64,000 bases of DNA from Simonsiella muelleri ATCC 29453 (GTDB lineage: Bacteria; Pseudomonadota; Gammaproteobacteria; Burkholderiales; Neisseriaceae). The notes beneath the pieces are model-generated. The model was not told where the DNA came from. It made no database searches and saw only the letters and a program-made list of their open reading frames with translations. The position numbers and the translations under genes are program-made. The stretch spans positions 310,001 through 374,000 of the forward strand of contig NZ_CP019448.1 of assembly GCF_002951835.1 (NCBI RefSeq). Direction: 5' to 3'. Every line of letters starts with the position of its first letter. The first letter of the stretch is position 1. Positions 26,523 through 34,723 of this stretch are shown here, piece by piece.

Positions 26523-27251
26523 ATGTCTTCTCAAATTACTATGCGCCAAATGATTGAAGCTGGCGTACACTTCGGTCATCAAACTCGTTACTGGAATCCA
26601 AAAATGGCACAATACATTTTTGGTGCACGTAATAAAATTCACATCATCAACTTAGAAAAAACCGTTCCCTTGTTCCAAGAAGCACAAGACGTGGTGCGCC
26701 GCTTGGTTGCCAACAAAGGTACCGTATTATTCGTAGGCACCAAACGCCAAGCACGCGACATCATCAAAGAAGAAGCAGAACGCGCAGGTATGCCATACGT
26801 TGACCATCGCTGGTTGGGTGGTATGCTGACAAACTACAAAACCGTCAAACAATCCATCAAACGCTTGGAAGAAAAATCTACTGTTTTGGCAAACGCTGAA
26901 GCCAGTGGTTACAACAAAAAAGAATTGTTGGACATGACACGTGAAGTGGAAAAACTGGAACGTTCTTTAGGCGGTATCAAAGACATGAAAGGTTTGCCAG
27001 ATGCGATTTTTGTAATTGACACAGGTTACCAACATGGTACTTTGGTTGAGGCAGCTAAATTGGGTATTCCAGTGATTGCCGTTGTGGATTCTAACAACAG
27101 CCCCGATTTGGTTAAACACGTTATTCCTGGTAACGATGATTCTGCCAAAGCCATTCGCTTGTACTGCCGTGGTATTGCTGATGCAGTGTTGGAAGGCAAA
27201 AACCAAGCGATTGCTGAAACCGTAGCTGCTGCACAAGCTGCTGCTGAATAA
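26523..27251 (+). CDS. rpsB: 30S ribosomal protein S2
   Basis: 242 residues. MRQMIEAGVHFGHQTRYWNP, HIINLEKTVPLF, FVGTKRQARDII and DHRWLGGMLTNYKTV are S2 hallmarks. S2 joins late in small-subunit assembly. Followed by tsf, the near-universal rpsB-tsf pair, with a DUS hairpin in the 81-base gap. Codon use is that of a highly expressed gene. Confidence 0.98.
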   Translation: MSSQITMRQMIEAGVHFGHQTRYWNPKMAQYIFGARNKIHIINLEKTVPLFQEAQDVVRRLVANKGTVLFVGTKRQARDIIKEEAERAGMPYVDHRWLGGMLTNYKTVKQSIKRLEEKSTVLANAEASGYNKKELLDMTREVEKLERSLGGIKDMKGLPDAIFVIDTGYQHGTLVEAAKLGIPVIAVVDSNNSPDLVKHVIPGNDDSAKAIRLYCRGIADAVLEGKNQAIAETVAAAQAAAE

Positions 27252-27268
27252 TACAGCGTGTATTTCAG

Positions 27269-27294
27269 GCTGCCTGAAAAACCATTCAGGCAGC
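27269..27294. terminator. Inverted DUS pair between rpsB and tsf
   Basis: GCTGCCTGAA and TTCAGGCAGC flank a 6-base loop. Because tsf has no clear promoter of its own, this hairpin may attenuate rather than stop transcription. Confidence 0.55.
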
Positions 27295-27332
27295 TTATTT
27301 TGAATTGAATTAATTGAATTTTGGAGAATAAC

Positions 27333-28187
27333 ATGGCAGAAATTACTGCAAAAATGGTAGCTGATTTGCGCGCATCAACTGGCTTGGGCATGATGGAATG
27401 TAAAAAAGCATTGGTTGAAGCAGAAGGCAATATGGAAAAAGCTGAAGAAATTTTGCGAATCAAATCAGGTGCAAAAGCAGGTAAATTAGCGGGTCGTACG
27501 GCCGCTGAAGGCGTTTTGGCATGCGCCATTGAAGGCAAAACTGGCGCATTGGTAGAAGTGAACTGTGAAACTGACTTCGTGGCAAAAGATGCTGGCTTTG
27601 TGGCATTTGCTCAATCTGTGGCAAAAACAGCTGCAACTCAAAAACCTGCAACCGTTGAAGAATTGTCTGCATTGGTTGAAGACGAACGCAAAGCAGTCAT
27701 TGCTAAATTAGGCGAAAATATGTCTGTGCGCCGTTTCCAATTAATTGAAACTTCTGGAAATTTAGTGGCTTACATTCATGGTTCTTTGGCAACTGAAGGT
27801 GTATTGGTTGAGTACACAGGTTCTGAAGATGTTGCGCGTAAAATCGGTATGCACATCGTTGCTGCTAAACCGCAATGTGTACGCGAAGACCAAGTTGATG
27901 CTGCAACAGTAGAAAAAGAACGCCATATCTACACTGAACAAGCCGTGGCATCTGGTAAGCCTGCTGAAATTGCAGCGAAAATGGTTGAAGGTCGCATCAA
28001 AAAATTCTTGGCAGAAGTATCCTTGAATGGTCAAGCATTTGTCATGAATCCAGATCAAACTGTTGCCCAATTCGCTAAAGAAAACAACACTGAAATTTTA
28101 TCATTCGTTCGTTACAAAGTAGGCGATGGCATTGAGAAAAAAGCTGTAGATTACGCTGCTGAAGTGGCGGCTGCTGCTAAAGTTTAA
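27333..28187 (+). CDS. tsf: Elongation factor Ts
   Basis: 284 residues from the ATG at 27333, preceded by GGAG. MAEITAKMVADLRASTGLGM and MECKKALVEAEGN form the N-terminal EF-Tu-binding module; TDFVAKD is the conserved TDFV motif. It recycles EF-Tu by GDP release. Second gene of the rpsB-tsf unit, followed by a strong terminator. Confidence 0.98.
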   Translation: MAEITAKMVADLRASTGLGMMECKKALVEAEGNMEKAEEILRIKSGAKAGKLAGRTAAEGVLACAIEGKTGALVEVNCETDFVAKDAGFVAFAQSVAKTAATQKPATVEELSALVEDERKAVIAKLGENMSVRRFQLIETSGNLVAYIHGSLATEGVLVEYTGSEDVARKIGMHIVAAKPQCVREDQVDAATVEKERHIYTEQAVASGKPAEIAAKMVEGRIKKFLAEVSLNGQAFVMNPDQTVAQFAKENNTEILSFVRYKVGDGIEKKAVDYAAEVAAAAKV

Positions 28188-28232
28188 TATTTTTTGATGT
28201 AAAAATTTTCTTAAAAACAGAAACCTTTGCAG

Positions 28233-28268
28233 AACCCCAAAATAATTGCTTGTTTTGGGGTTTTTTCG
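28233..28268 (+). terminator. Rho-independent terminator of rpsB-tsf
   Basis: Stem AACCCCAAAA / TTTTGGGGTT around a 10-base loop, followed by TTTT. Just upstream GAAACCTTTGC resembles the ACCTTTGCAA element end. Confidence 0.85.
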
Positions 28269-28334
28269 TTTGATAAAAATTGAATAGAATTTAATTTATT
28301 GTATTTATTTGATATTATTTATAATCTTCATATT

Positions 28335-28436
28335 TATAGTCGTTTAAAATCAAAATAGGACAAGGCGATTACCGTGTATATCTAAGTACATAAGGGAGCG
28401 AGCAATGCGGTAGTATTTTTAATTTTGCTAGTTATA
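28335..28436. repeat. CREE-like element, TAGTCGTTTAAAAT-ended variant
   Basis: About 100 bases starting TATAGTCGTTTAAAATC and ending near TTTTGCTAGTTATA. The interior carries AGGACAAGGCGA, identical to the inner part of neisserial Correia elements as I remember them, and AGCGAGCAATGCGG near the other end corresponds to their second GC-rich arm. The right end is degraded. It lies in the 670-base gap between tsf and potG. Confidence 0.65.
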
Positions 28437-28686
28437 ATATGATATAATATAAAAATATTTTTAATTTAATTTATTGAAATTAAATAATATTATTGTGAGC
28501 TTGGAAAGTTTTATTGATACAATCTTAACATATAGCTTTATTGTTTGTAAGTTGATGCCCATGTGGTATTTTTGGAAAAATCATGTATTTTTTCTTGCTC
28601 CACAGGCTTTTGTCTAATAAAATCACGCGCTTTAAAATTTTCATGCTGCCTGAAAGCCGTTAAACAGCCCTAGAGATTTTTCAAGC
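28437..28686. other. AT-rich spacer between two CREE-like elements
   Basis: 250 bases of very AT-rich sequence with one DUS-like core (ATGCTGCCTGAAAG near 28643). On the minus strand a short open stretch with KSLWSKKKYMIF is readable but has no start, no ribosome site and no recognised relative. I see no supported gene here. Confidence 0.4.
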
Positions 28687-28792
28687 ATAGTGGATTAAAA
28701 TACAAATGATACAAAGCTACCATGCATACTGTGTACGAGTTGTACGTCAAGGCTTGGGTAATGCAGTAACATTTAAATTTGGATTCGCTATA
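28687..28792. repeat. CREE-like element with ATAGTGGATTAAA ends
   Basis: 106 bases beginning ATAGTGGATTAAAATACAAA and ending ATTTAAATTTGGATTCGCTA then TA, so the ends are inverted repeats close to the Correia consensus TATAGTGGATTAAATTTAAA. The interior has GTACGTCAAGGC, matching GTACGGCAAGGC of that family. The size matches the short Correia form (about 105 bases). Confidence 0.75.
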
Positions 28793-28861
28793 TAAATCAA
28801 AAAGATTATCTGTCCAAAGCAATCAAAACAGCTCTGTTTTCATTTCATTGGAGTACCCAAT

Positions 28862-29971
28862 ATGACTGACACAAAACCTTATTTGCAAATCAAAGGATTA
28901 GCAAAAAAATATGGTGATAATCTCGCGGTTAAGCCACTCAATTTAGAAATCAATCAACACGAAATTTTTGCGTTGCTGGGCAGTTCAGGCAGTGGTAAGT
29001 CGACTTTGCTGCGCATGCTCGCTGGCATGGAAATTCCTTCAGAAGGTCAAATTATTCTTGATGGTCAAGATATTACAAAACTTGCACCGTATGACCGTCC
29101 CATCAATATGATGTTTCAAAGTTACGCGCTGTTTCCACACATGACGGTGGCGGACAACATCGCATTTGGTCTGAAACAAGACAAATTACCCAAAGATGAA
29201 ATTGCGGCACGCGTTGATGAAATGTTGCGTTTGGTGCAAATGCCACAATTTGCCAAACGCAAACCGCATCAATTATCGGGTGGTCAGCAACAACGTGTGG
29301 CATTGGCGCGTAGTTTGGCAAAACGCCCTAAATTATTGTTGTTAGATGAACCACTTGGCGCATTGGACAAAAAATTACGCCAACAAACACAATTTGAATT
29401 GGTGAACACTTTGGAAAAAGTGGGCGTTACTTGCATCATGGTTACGCACGATCAAGAAGAAGCCATGACCATGGCAAGTCGCGTGGCGATTATGTCGCAT
29501 GGTGAATTACAACAAGTGGGTACGCCAGCCGATGTGTATGATTATCCAGAAAGTACGTTTGTTGCAGAGTTTATTGGTGAAACCAATATTTTTGAAGGTA
29601 AATTGGTGCATAAAGACGATGCACATGCGCTGATTGATTGCCCTGAATTGCCTAGTAAAGTTTATACCGATCAAAAACTTGAAGCCGAAAATGGTCAAAC
29701 CATTTGGGTTTCCATTCGCCCAGAAGATATTGATTTGCACAAAGAAAAACCAGCACATCGCGATACGCACAATTGGGCAAAAGGCAAAGTGAAAGAAATT
29801 GCATATTTGGGTAGTTTTGCGATTTATCATGTGCAAATGGAAAACGGTCGCATTATTAAAAGCCAAGTGCCTGCGCCATATTGGTATGTACGTGGCATTG
29901 AACCGCCCACTTGGGGCGATGAAGTGTATTTGGATTGGCCCGAAAATCAGCCTACACCTTTAACGCGCTAA
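28862..29971 (+). CDS. potG: Putrescine/spermidine ABC transporter ATP-binding protein, PotG-like
   Basis: 369 residues. Walker A GSSGSGKST near residue 42, Q-loop MFQSYALFPHM, signature LSGGQQQRVALARSLA, Walker B LLLLDEPLGALD, H-loop VTHDQEE, then a TOBE domain ending TWGDEVYLDW. RPINMMFQSYALFPHMTV and GLKQDKLPKDEI are closer to E. coli PotG than PotA. It energises polyamine uptake together with the two permeases downstream. No substrate-binding protein gene adjoins, so it must be elsewhere. Confidence 0.92.
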   Translation: MTDTKPYLQIKGLAKKYGDNLAVKPLNLEINQHEIFALLGSSGSGKSTLLRMLAGMEIPSEGQIILDGQDITKLAPYDRPINMMFQSYALFPHMTVADNIAFGLKQDKLPKDEIAARVDEMLRLVQMPQFAKRKPHQLSGGQQQRVALARSLAKRPKLLLLDEPLGALDKKLRQQTQFELVNTLEKVGVTCIMVTHDQEEAMTMASRVAIMSHGELQQVGTPADVYDYPESTFVAEFIGETNIFEGKLVHKDDAHALIDCPELPSKVYTDQKLEAENGQTIWVSIRPEDIDLHKEKPAHRDTHNWAKGKVKEIAYLGSFAIYHVQMENGRIIKSQVPAPYWYVRGIEPPTWGDEVYLDWPENQPTPLTR

Positions 29972-29987
29972 GAAAGGCAGCCTGAAA

Positions 29988-30941
29988 ATGTCTAAATTAT
30001 CCACTAGAAAAACGTGGGGCGGAAAATTGGTGATTGGCGTACCCTTTGTGTGGTTGCTGTTGCTGTTTTTGGTGCCATTTTTCATTATTTTGAAAATTAG
30101 TTTTGCGGAACAAGCTTTGTCTATTCCGCCATTTACGCCTTTATTTAATGAGGAAACAGGAGCTTTACAAGTTTCATTGCAAAATTATAAAGATATTTTT
30201 GCGAATTTGGGTTCATCATTAGGTGCATTGCTTAATCCATTTGATGGTGGCAATCAAGGTGATAATATTTATTTGCTCACTTATTGGCTTTCCATTAAAA
30301 CGGCTTTGACGACTACATTAATTTGTTTGTTAATCGGTTATCCGATGGCATACGCGATTTCTCGGGCGCATCCGTCTATTCGCAATGGTTTGTTGTTAGC
30401 GATTATGTTACCGTTTTGGACATCGTTTTTATTGCGTGTGTATGCGTGGATGGGCTTATTGGGGCAAAATGGCATCATCAACAATTATTTGATGAAATGG
30501 GGTGTGATTTCTGAACCTTTGAATTTGTTTTACAACACATTTTCATTAAATTTGGTTATGGTGTATGCGTATTTACCGTTTATGATTTTGCCACTTTACA
30601 CGCAATTGGTAAAACTGGATCATCGTTTATTGGAAGCGGCGGCTGATTTGGGCGCACACCCGATTAAAGCATTTTTCCAAATCACTTTGCCGTTGTCCAA
30701 ATCGGGGATTATTGCAGGCAGCATGTTGGTGTTTATTCCTGCAGTGGGTGAATATGTGATTCCCGAGTTGGTGGGGGGGCCTGATAACTTAATGATTGGT
30801 AAAGTATTATGGCAAGCTTTCTTTGACCAAAATAACTGGCCTTTGGCAGCGGCGGTAGCAGTATTGATGGTGATTTTGTTGGTCGTGCCAATGGCAATGT
30901 TTCAGCATTTTGAAGAACGCGAATTGGAAGGAGACAAATAA
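29988..30941 (+). CDS. potH: Polyamine ABC transporter permease, PotH-like
   Basis: 317 residues, the length of PotH. Six transmembrane helices; the first is VIGVPFVWLLLLFLVPFFII. The cytoplasmic coupling motif EAAADLGAHPIKAFFQITLP meets the ATPase. Its ribosome site is formed within a DUS-like GGCAGCCTGAAA just upstream. A G7 run at about 30773-30779 encodes VGGP. The stop overlaps the start of the next permease by one base. Confidence 0.92.
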   Translation: MSKLSTRKTWGGKLVIGVPFVWLLLLFLVPFFIILKISFAEQALSIPPFTPLFNEETGALQVSLQNYKDIFANLGSSLGALLNPFDGGNQGDNIYLLTYWLSIKTALTTTLICLLIGYPMAYAISRAHPSIRNGLLLAIMLPFWTSFLLRVYAWMGLLGQNGIINNYLMKWGVISEPLNLFYNTFSLNLVMVYAYLPFMILPLYTQLVKLDHRLLEAAADLGAHPIKAFFQITLPLSKSGIIAGSMLVFIPAVGEYVIPELVGGPDNLMIGKVLWQAFFDQNNWPLAAAVAVLMVILLVVPMAMFQHFEERELEGDK

Positions 30942-31804
30942 TGCAAGGCAATAAAATGTCATGGTTTTTGAAATTAGCATTATTACTGGGATTGGCGTTT
31001 CTGTATATTCCATTGATTATTTTAGTTATTTATTCATTTAATGATTCAAAATTGGTTACTGTGTGGGGTGGTTTTTCAACCCGATGGTATCCTGAATTAT
31101 TCCAAGACGAAGAAATTTTAAGTGCGGTTTGGTTGTCCTTAAAAATTGCGGCTGCGTCATCATTGGCGGCGGTGGCATTGGGAACCATGGCGGGGTATGC
31201 GTTGGCGCGAATTAAGCGTTTTCGTGGGGCAATGTTATTTGGTGGTATGGTGTCTGCGCCGATGGTGATGCCTGATGTGATTACGGGTTTGTCTATGTTG
31301 CTGTTGATTATTCAAGTACAAGGTTTAATTCAGCAAATTGGTGGTAATGCAGACTGGCTAGACCGTGGATTTTTCACGATTTTTTTGGGACATGCCACGT
31401 TGTGCATGGCGTATATTACTGTGGTGATTCGGGCGCGATTGATGGAGCTGGATCAATCGCTTGAAGAAGCAGCGATGGATTTAGGTGCACGTCCTGCGAA
31501 AATCTTTTTTGTGATTACATTGCCGCTGATTGCGCCAGCGATTGCGTCTGGATTTTTGCTGGGCATTACGTTGTCATTAGATGATTTGGTGATTACATCA
31601 TTTATGTCTGGACCAGGTTCTTCTACGTTGCCGCAAGTGGTATTTTCTCGCATTCGTTTGGGTTTAAATCCAGAGATGAATGTATTGGCGACCATTATGA
31701 TTGGTATTGTGGGGACTTTAGTGTTGGCAATTAATTATTTGATGATGCGCCAAACCACCAAACGCGAACGCGAAGCACAAAGTGCTTATCAAACTGAAGT
31801 ATAA
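30941..31804 (+). CDS. potI: Polyamine ABC transporter permease, PotI-like
   Basis: 287 residues; translation begins at the ATG overlapping the potH stop (TAATG), after GGAGACAAAT. Six helices; ALLLGLAFLYIPLIILVIYS opens and EEAAMDLGARPAKIFFVITL is the coupling motif. SLDDLVITSFMSGPGSSTLP is typical of PotC/PotI. Second permease of the heterodimeric channel. A long DUS hairpin follows. Confidence 0.92.
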   Translation: MQGNKMSWFLKLALLLGLAFLYIPLIILVIYSFNDSKLVTVWGGFSTRWYPELFQDEEILSAVWLSLKIAAASSLAAVALGTMAGYALARIKRFRGAMLFGGMVSAPMVMPDVITGLSMLLLIIQVQGLIQQIGGNADWLDRGFFTIFLGHATLCMAYITVVIRARLMELDQSLEEAAMDLGARPAKIFFVITLPLIAPAIASGFLLGITLSLDDLVITSFMSGPGSSTLPQVVFSRIRLGLNPEMNVLATIMIGIVGTLVLAINYLMMRQTTKREREAQSAYQTEV

Positions 31805-31807
31805 TTT

Positions 31808-31858
31808 TTTCAGGCTGCCTTTTTTACGTTCCCAAAATGTGATAAAGGCAGCCTGAAA
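31808..31858. terminator. Inverted DUS pair after potI
   Basis: TTTCAGGCTGCCTTT and AAAGGCAGCCTGAAA form a 15-base stem with a 21-base loop directly after the pot operon. Confidence 0.75.
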
Positions 31859-31883
31859 CCTTTTTTTATCATATGGTTGTGCC

Positions 31884-33644
31884 ATGATTCCCCAAGATTT
31901 TATAGATGATTTAATCGCCCGAACTGATATTGTTGATTTAATTGACCAATATGTGCCGTTGAAAAAAAGTGGTGCGAATTATATGGCGTGTTGCCCATTT
32001 CACAAAGAAAAATCGCCCAGTTTTTCGGTTAGCCCAAGTAAACAGTTTTATCATTGTTTTAGTTGTGGCGAACACGGTTCGGCTATTGCTTTTGTAATGA
32101 AATATCAGGGGCTTGGATTTGTGGAGGCGGTGCAGCTTTTGGCAGACCGTGTGGGCATGGTTGTCCCAAATGTGCGCGGCAACAACGAAGATTCCGCTGC
32201 TCATCGCGCTGCTAAAAAACAGCAACAACAAACACTGGAAAATACGGTTCAGGCTGCCTGTGAATTTTATCATCAACAGTTACCATTAAATTCACAAGCT
32301 ATTGATTATACAAATAAGCGTGGTTTAACATCCGACATTATTACGCATTATGGTATTGGTTATGCACCCGATGGTTGGCAACCGTTGGCGCAGATTTTTC
32401 AGCCGTACCCATCTGTGTCATTGGTAGAGAGTGGCATGGTGCTGGACAACGAAGGTAAACATTATGACCGTTTTCGTCATCGTTTAATGTTTCCGATTCG
32501 CAATGTGAGTGGACAAGTGATTGGTTTTGGTGGGCGAGTGTTGGACGACAGCAAACCCAAATATTTGAATTCGCCTGATACCCCATTATTTGATAAAGGA
32601 AAAAATTTATACGGCTTATACGAAGCACGTCAAGCCATTAAAGATGCTGGGCGAATTTTGGTGGTAGAAGGCTACATGGATGTTGTGGCGTTGGCGCAAT
32701 TTGGCGTGGGTTACGCGGTGGCTGCGTTGGGGACGGCAACAACTGCGGAACACATCAAAATATTGTTTCGTCAAACAGATAGCGTGTATTTTTGTTTTGA
32801 TGGCGATGGAGCAGGGCGTAAAGCGGCTTGGCGTGCGCTGGAAAACGCATTGCCACAATTAAAAGATGATAAGTCTTTGAATTTTTTATTTTTACCTGAA
32901 AATCATGACCCTGATAGTTTTGTCCGTGCATTTGGGCGAAAACGCTTTGAAGAAGCCTTGTTACATGAAAGTAAACCACTTTCGGTCTATTTTTGGGACG
33001 CATTGACAGAAAATGTAGACATTTCGCATCAGGAAGGTAAGGCGGAATTGGTTAAATCTGCCGCACCATTGTTGAATCAAATGACGCAAGCGCCTGCGTT
33101 GGCGTATTTGTTGAAACAGGAATTGAGTACCAAAACGGGCATTGACCCCAGTAATTTAGCGTATTTGATGGGGCAAGCCGCGCCACGCCGACATGTGGAA
33201 GCCAAATCATACCAATTGCCGCCTGAAAGTTTCAGGCAGCCTGAAACGTTGACGTTGGTGCAAAAACAAATTCGGGCGTTGTTATTGAACCCGCAATGGG
33301 CGCAATATGTTGTATTTCCTGATTATTTACCGTTGTCGGGTGATTTAAATGCTTTGTTGGCATTGGCAAAATTTTATCAAAATCATCAACATAATCTTTA
33401 TATGGGTACGGCACAAGCATTGGAGTTTTTCCGTAATACGCCATATGCGAATGTGTTGGCATTTGTGTTTCGCCACATAACGGATTGGGACGACAACAGC
33501 GATGCGGCGCAACAAGATTTTATTGATGGTATCATCAAATTGTCACAACAATTGAAAAATGAACAAATTGAACAATTAAAACAAAAGGGTAATCTAAATG
33601 CGCAAGAAATGAAATTGTTGATGCAATTGATTACAATGCGATGA
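31884..33644 (+). CDS. dnaG: DNA primase
   Basis: 586 residues. The N-terminal CHC2 zinc domain has CCPFHKEKSPSFSVSPSKQF then YHCFSCGEHG. The RNA polymerase core has VIGFGGRVLDDSKPKYLNSP, and the TOPRIM part VVEGYMDVVAL and CFDGDGAGRKAAWRAL. The C-terminal 150 residues bind helicase and are less conserved; a doubled DUS-derived stretch (PPESFRQPETL) marks the hinge near residue 450. Makes RNA primers for replication. Usual neighbours rpsU and rpoD are not in view. Confidence 0.95.
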   Translation: MIPQDFIDDLIARTDIVDLIDQYVPLKKSGANYMACCPFHKEKSPSFSVSPSKQFYHCFSCGEHGSAIAFVMKYQGLGFVEAVQLLADRVGMVVPNVRGNNEDSAAHRAAKKQQQQTLENTVQAACEFYHQQLPLNSQAIDYTNKRGLTSDIITHYGIGYAPDGWQPLAQIFQPYPSVSLVESGMVLDNEGKHYDRFRHRLMFPIRNVSGQVIGFGGRVLDDSKPKYLNSPDTPLFDKGKNLYGLYEARQAIKDAGRILVVEGYMDVVALAQFGVGYAVAALGTATTAEHIKILFRQTDSVYFCFDGDGAGRKAAWRALENALPQLKDDKSLNFLFLPENHDPDSFVRAFGRKRFEEALLHESKPLSVYFWDALTENVDISHQEGKAELVKSAAPLLNQMTQAPALAYLLKQELSTKTGIDPSNLAYLMGQAAPRRHVEAKSYQLPPESFRQPETLTLVQKQIRALLLNPQWAQYVVFPDYLPLSGDLNALLALAKFYQNHQHNLYMGTAQALEFFRNTPYANVLAFVFRHITDWDDNSDAAQQDFIDGIIKLSQQLKNEQIEQLKQKGNLNAQEMKLLMQLITMR

Positions 33645-33666
33645 AAAGGAGAGGCAGACCTTATTG

Positions 33667-33820
33667 TAGTCGTTTAAAATTAAACGGCTATATTAAAGAT
33701 TGGTCTTGCAAAGGTTTTAATATAATCAAATGCGAATTAAGTCAAGGCAATAGCGTCCGCCGTATACGCTTGGGTGGGTAAGGATATTGGTAATGCTGTA
33801 TTAATTTGAAGTACTATATA
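33667..33820. repeat. Composite CREE-like element
   Basis: It begins TAGTCGTTTAAAATTAAACG, in which the end sequence is doubled head to head (two element ends fused). A second part from about 33738 has GTCAAGGCAATAGCG and ends near TTTGAAGTACTATATA. It looks like one element that lost its middle beside a diverged partner. This is in the 400-base gap after dnaG. Confidence 0.5.
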
Positions 33821-33912
33821 ATACAAAAAATACTGATTGAAAATATTATGAGATATTTTCAGACAGTATTTTTCAATCATCATCAAAAGGAGGGCTGGCG
33901 AATAAACAGTTT

Positions 33913-34022
33913 GAAACCTTTGCAAAACCTCTGAATTCACAAATTTCAAAAAAATAACCAATTGAAATATTAGGAATTTATTTTTTATAACCATTAAAAA
34001 AATGAGGTTTTGCAAAGGTTTC
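33913..34022. repeat. 110-bp inverted-repeat element with GAAACCTTTGCAAAACC ends
   Basis: GAAACCTTTGCAAAACCTC at 33913-33931 and its exact complement GAGGTTTTGCAAAGGTTTC at 34004-34022 bound an AT-rich core without an ORF. It resembles a MITE. The ends recall the GAGACCTTTGCAAAA termini I associate with IS5-type elements in Neisseria. Its right end overlaps a DUS. Confidence 0.75.
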
Positions 34023-34044
34023 AGGCTGCCTGAAATTAAAATTA

Positions 34045-34572
34045 TTACGGAAGTGTGGGGATAGAACAAGATACGTCTAGAATTTTACAATCTGAAAACC
34101 CCGAAGCTTTACATTTATTAATAGCATTTTGAATGGCTGTATCTTCAGGCTGACCTGTCGCTACGTTACCATAAGGACCAGAACCATTTTTTGCTTGACC
34201 CGTAGAGATAGCAATACAACTATTCCTTACTTCTGCTGCGATAACGCACTTTAAACCACCAGCATTTTTACAATACTGCATCGCAGCTTCAGCAGCTTCT
34301 TTCTCTGACAATCTATTGTGGGACATACCTGACCCACCTCCTTCAGACCAAGCAACTGCACCATATCGGCTAGGAAGTTTAATAACACGAGTTGGCTGTT
34401 TATAATTATTTCCACTATAACTACCTATTGGCGCATTATGATAGCCTGAATTATCATAATAGCCACATTGCCCGCTACCTTGCCCAGGATTGCAGGCAAG
34501 TGTGAATGTAGATAGGGTTAATAAGTAGCCTGCAAAACAAAATTTAGTCATTTTATCCAAGTGTTTCATCAT
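34045..34572 (-). CDS. Secreted DUF4189 domain protein
   Basis: 175 residues. The N-terminus (tandem ATG, then FCAGYLLTLSTFTLA) is a signal peptide followed by a cysteine-containing mature start. The C-terminal 100 residues match the DUF4189 pattern: AWSEGGGSG, EKEAAEAAMQYCKNAGG, CVIAAEVRNSCIAIS, AINKCKASGFSDCKI. Paired cysteines imply disulfides in the periplasm. Function unknown. Its start overlaps the 3' end of a truncated upstream ORF, so it was once the downstream gene of an operon now cut by IS982. Confidence 0.75.
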   Translation of the reverse strand: MMKHLDKMTKFCFAGYLLTLSTFTLACNPGQGSGQCGYYDNSGYHNAPIGSYSGNNYKQPTRVIKLPSRYGAVAWSEGGGSGMSHNRLSEKEAAEAAMQYCKNAGGLKCVIAAEVRNSCIAISTGQAKNGSGPYGNVATGQPEDTAIQNAINKCKASGFSDCKILDVSCSIPTLP

Positions 34573-34723
34573 TATTCCTTTGCTTTGGTGTTGTGTTACG
34601 AATAGCTAATTCATTTGGGACTACTTTAGTCATATTAGGTTGAGAGTTACCATTATTGTATAAAGCACCTCTGGTTCCTGCTGTATAAGCATCAGATTGA
34701 TGCGTTCTTGGCTGAGATGTATT
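34553..34723 (-). pseudogene. 3' fragment of a gene cut off by IS982
   Basis: An open frame of 56 codons runs from the exact IS boundary (NTSQPRTHQSDAYTAGTRG...) to a stop inside the DUF4189 gene (...TPKQRNNDETLG), overlapping that start by 20 bases. It has no start codon of its own in this position. I do not recognise the family. The polar, Asn/Thr/Gln-rich composition suggests the tail of a larger protein. Confidence 0.6.
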
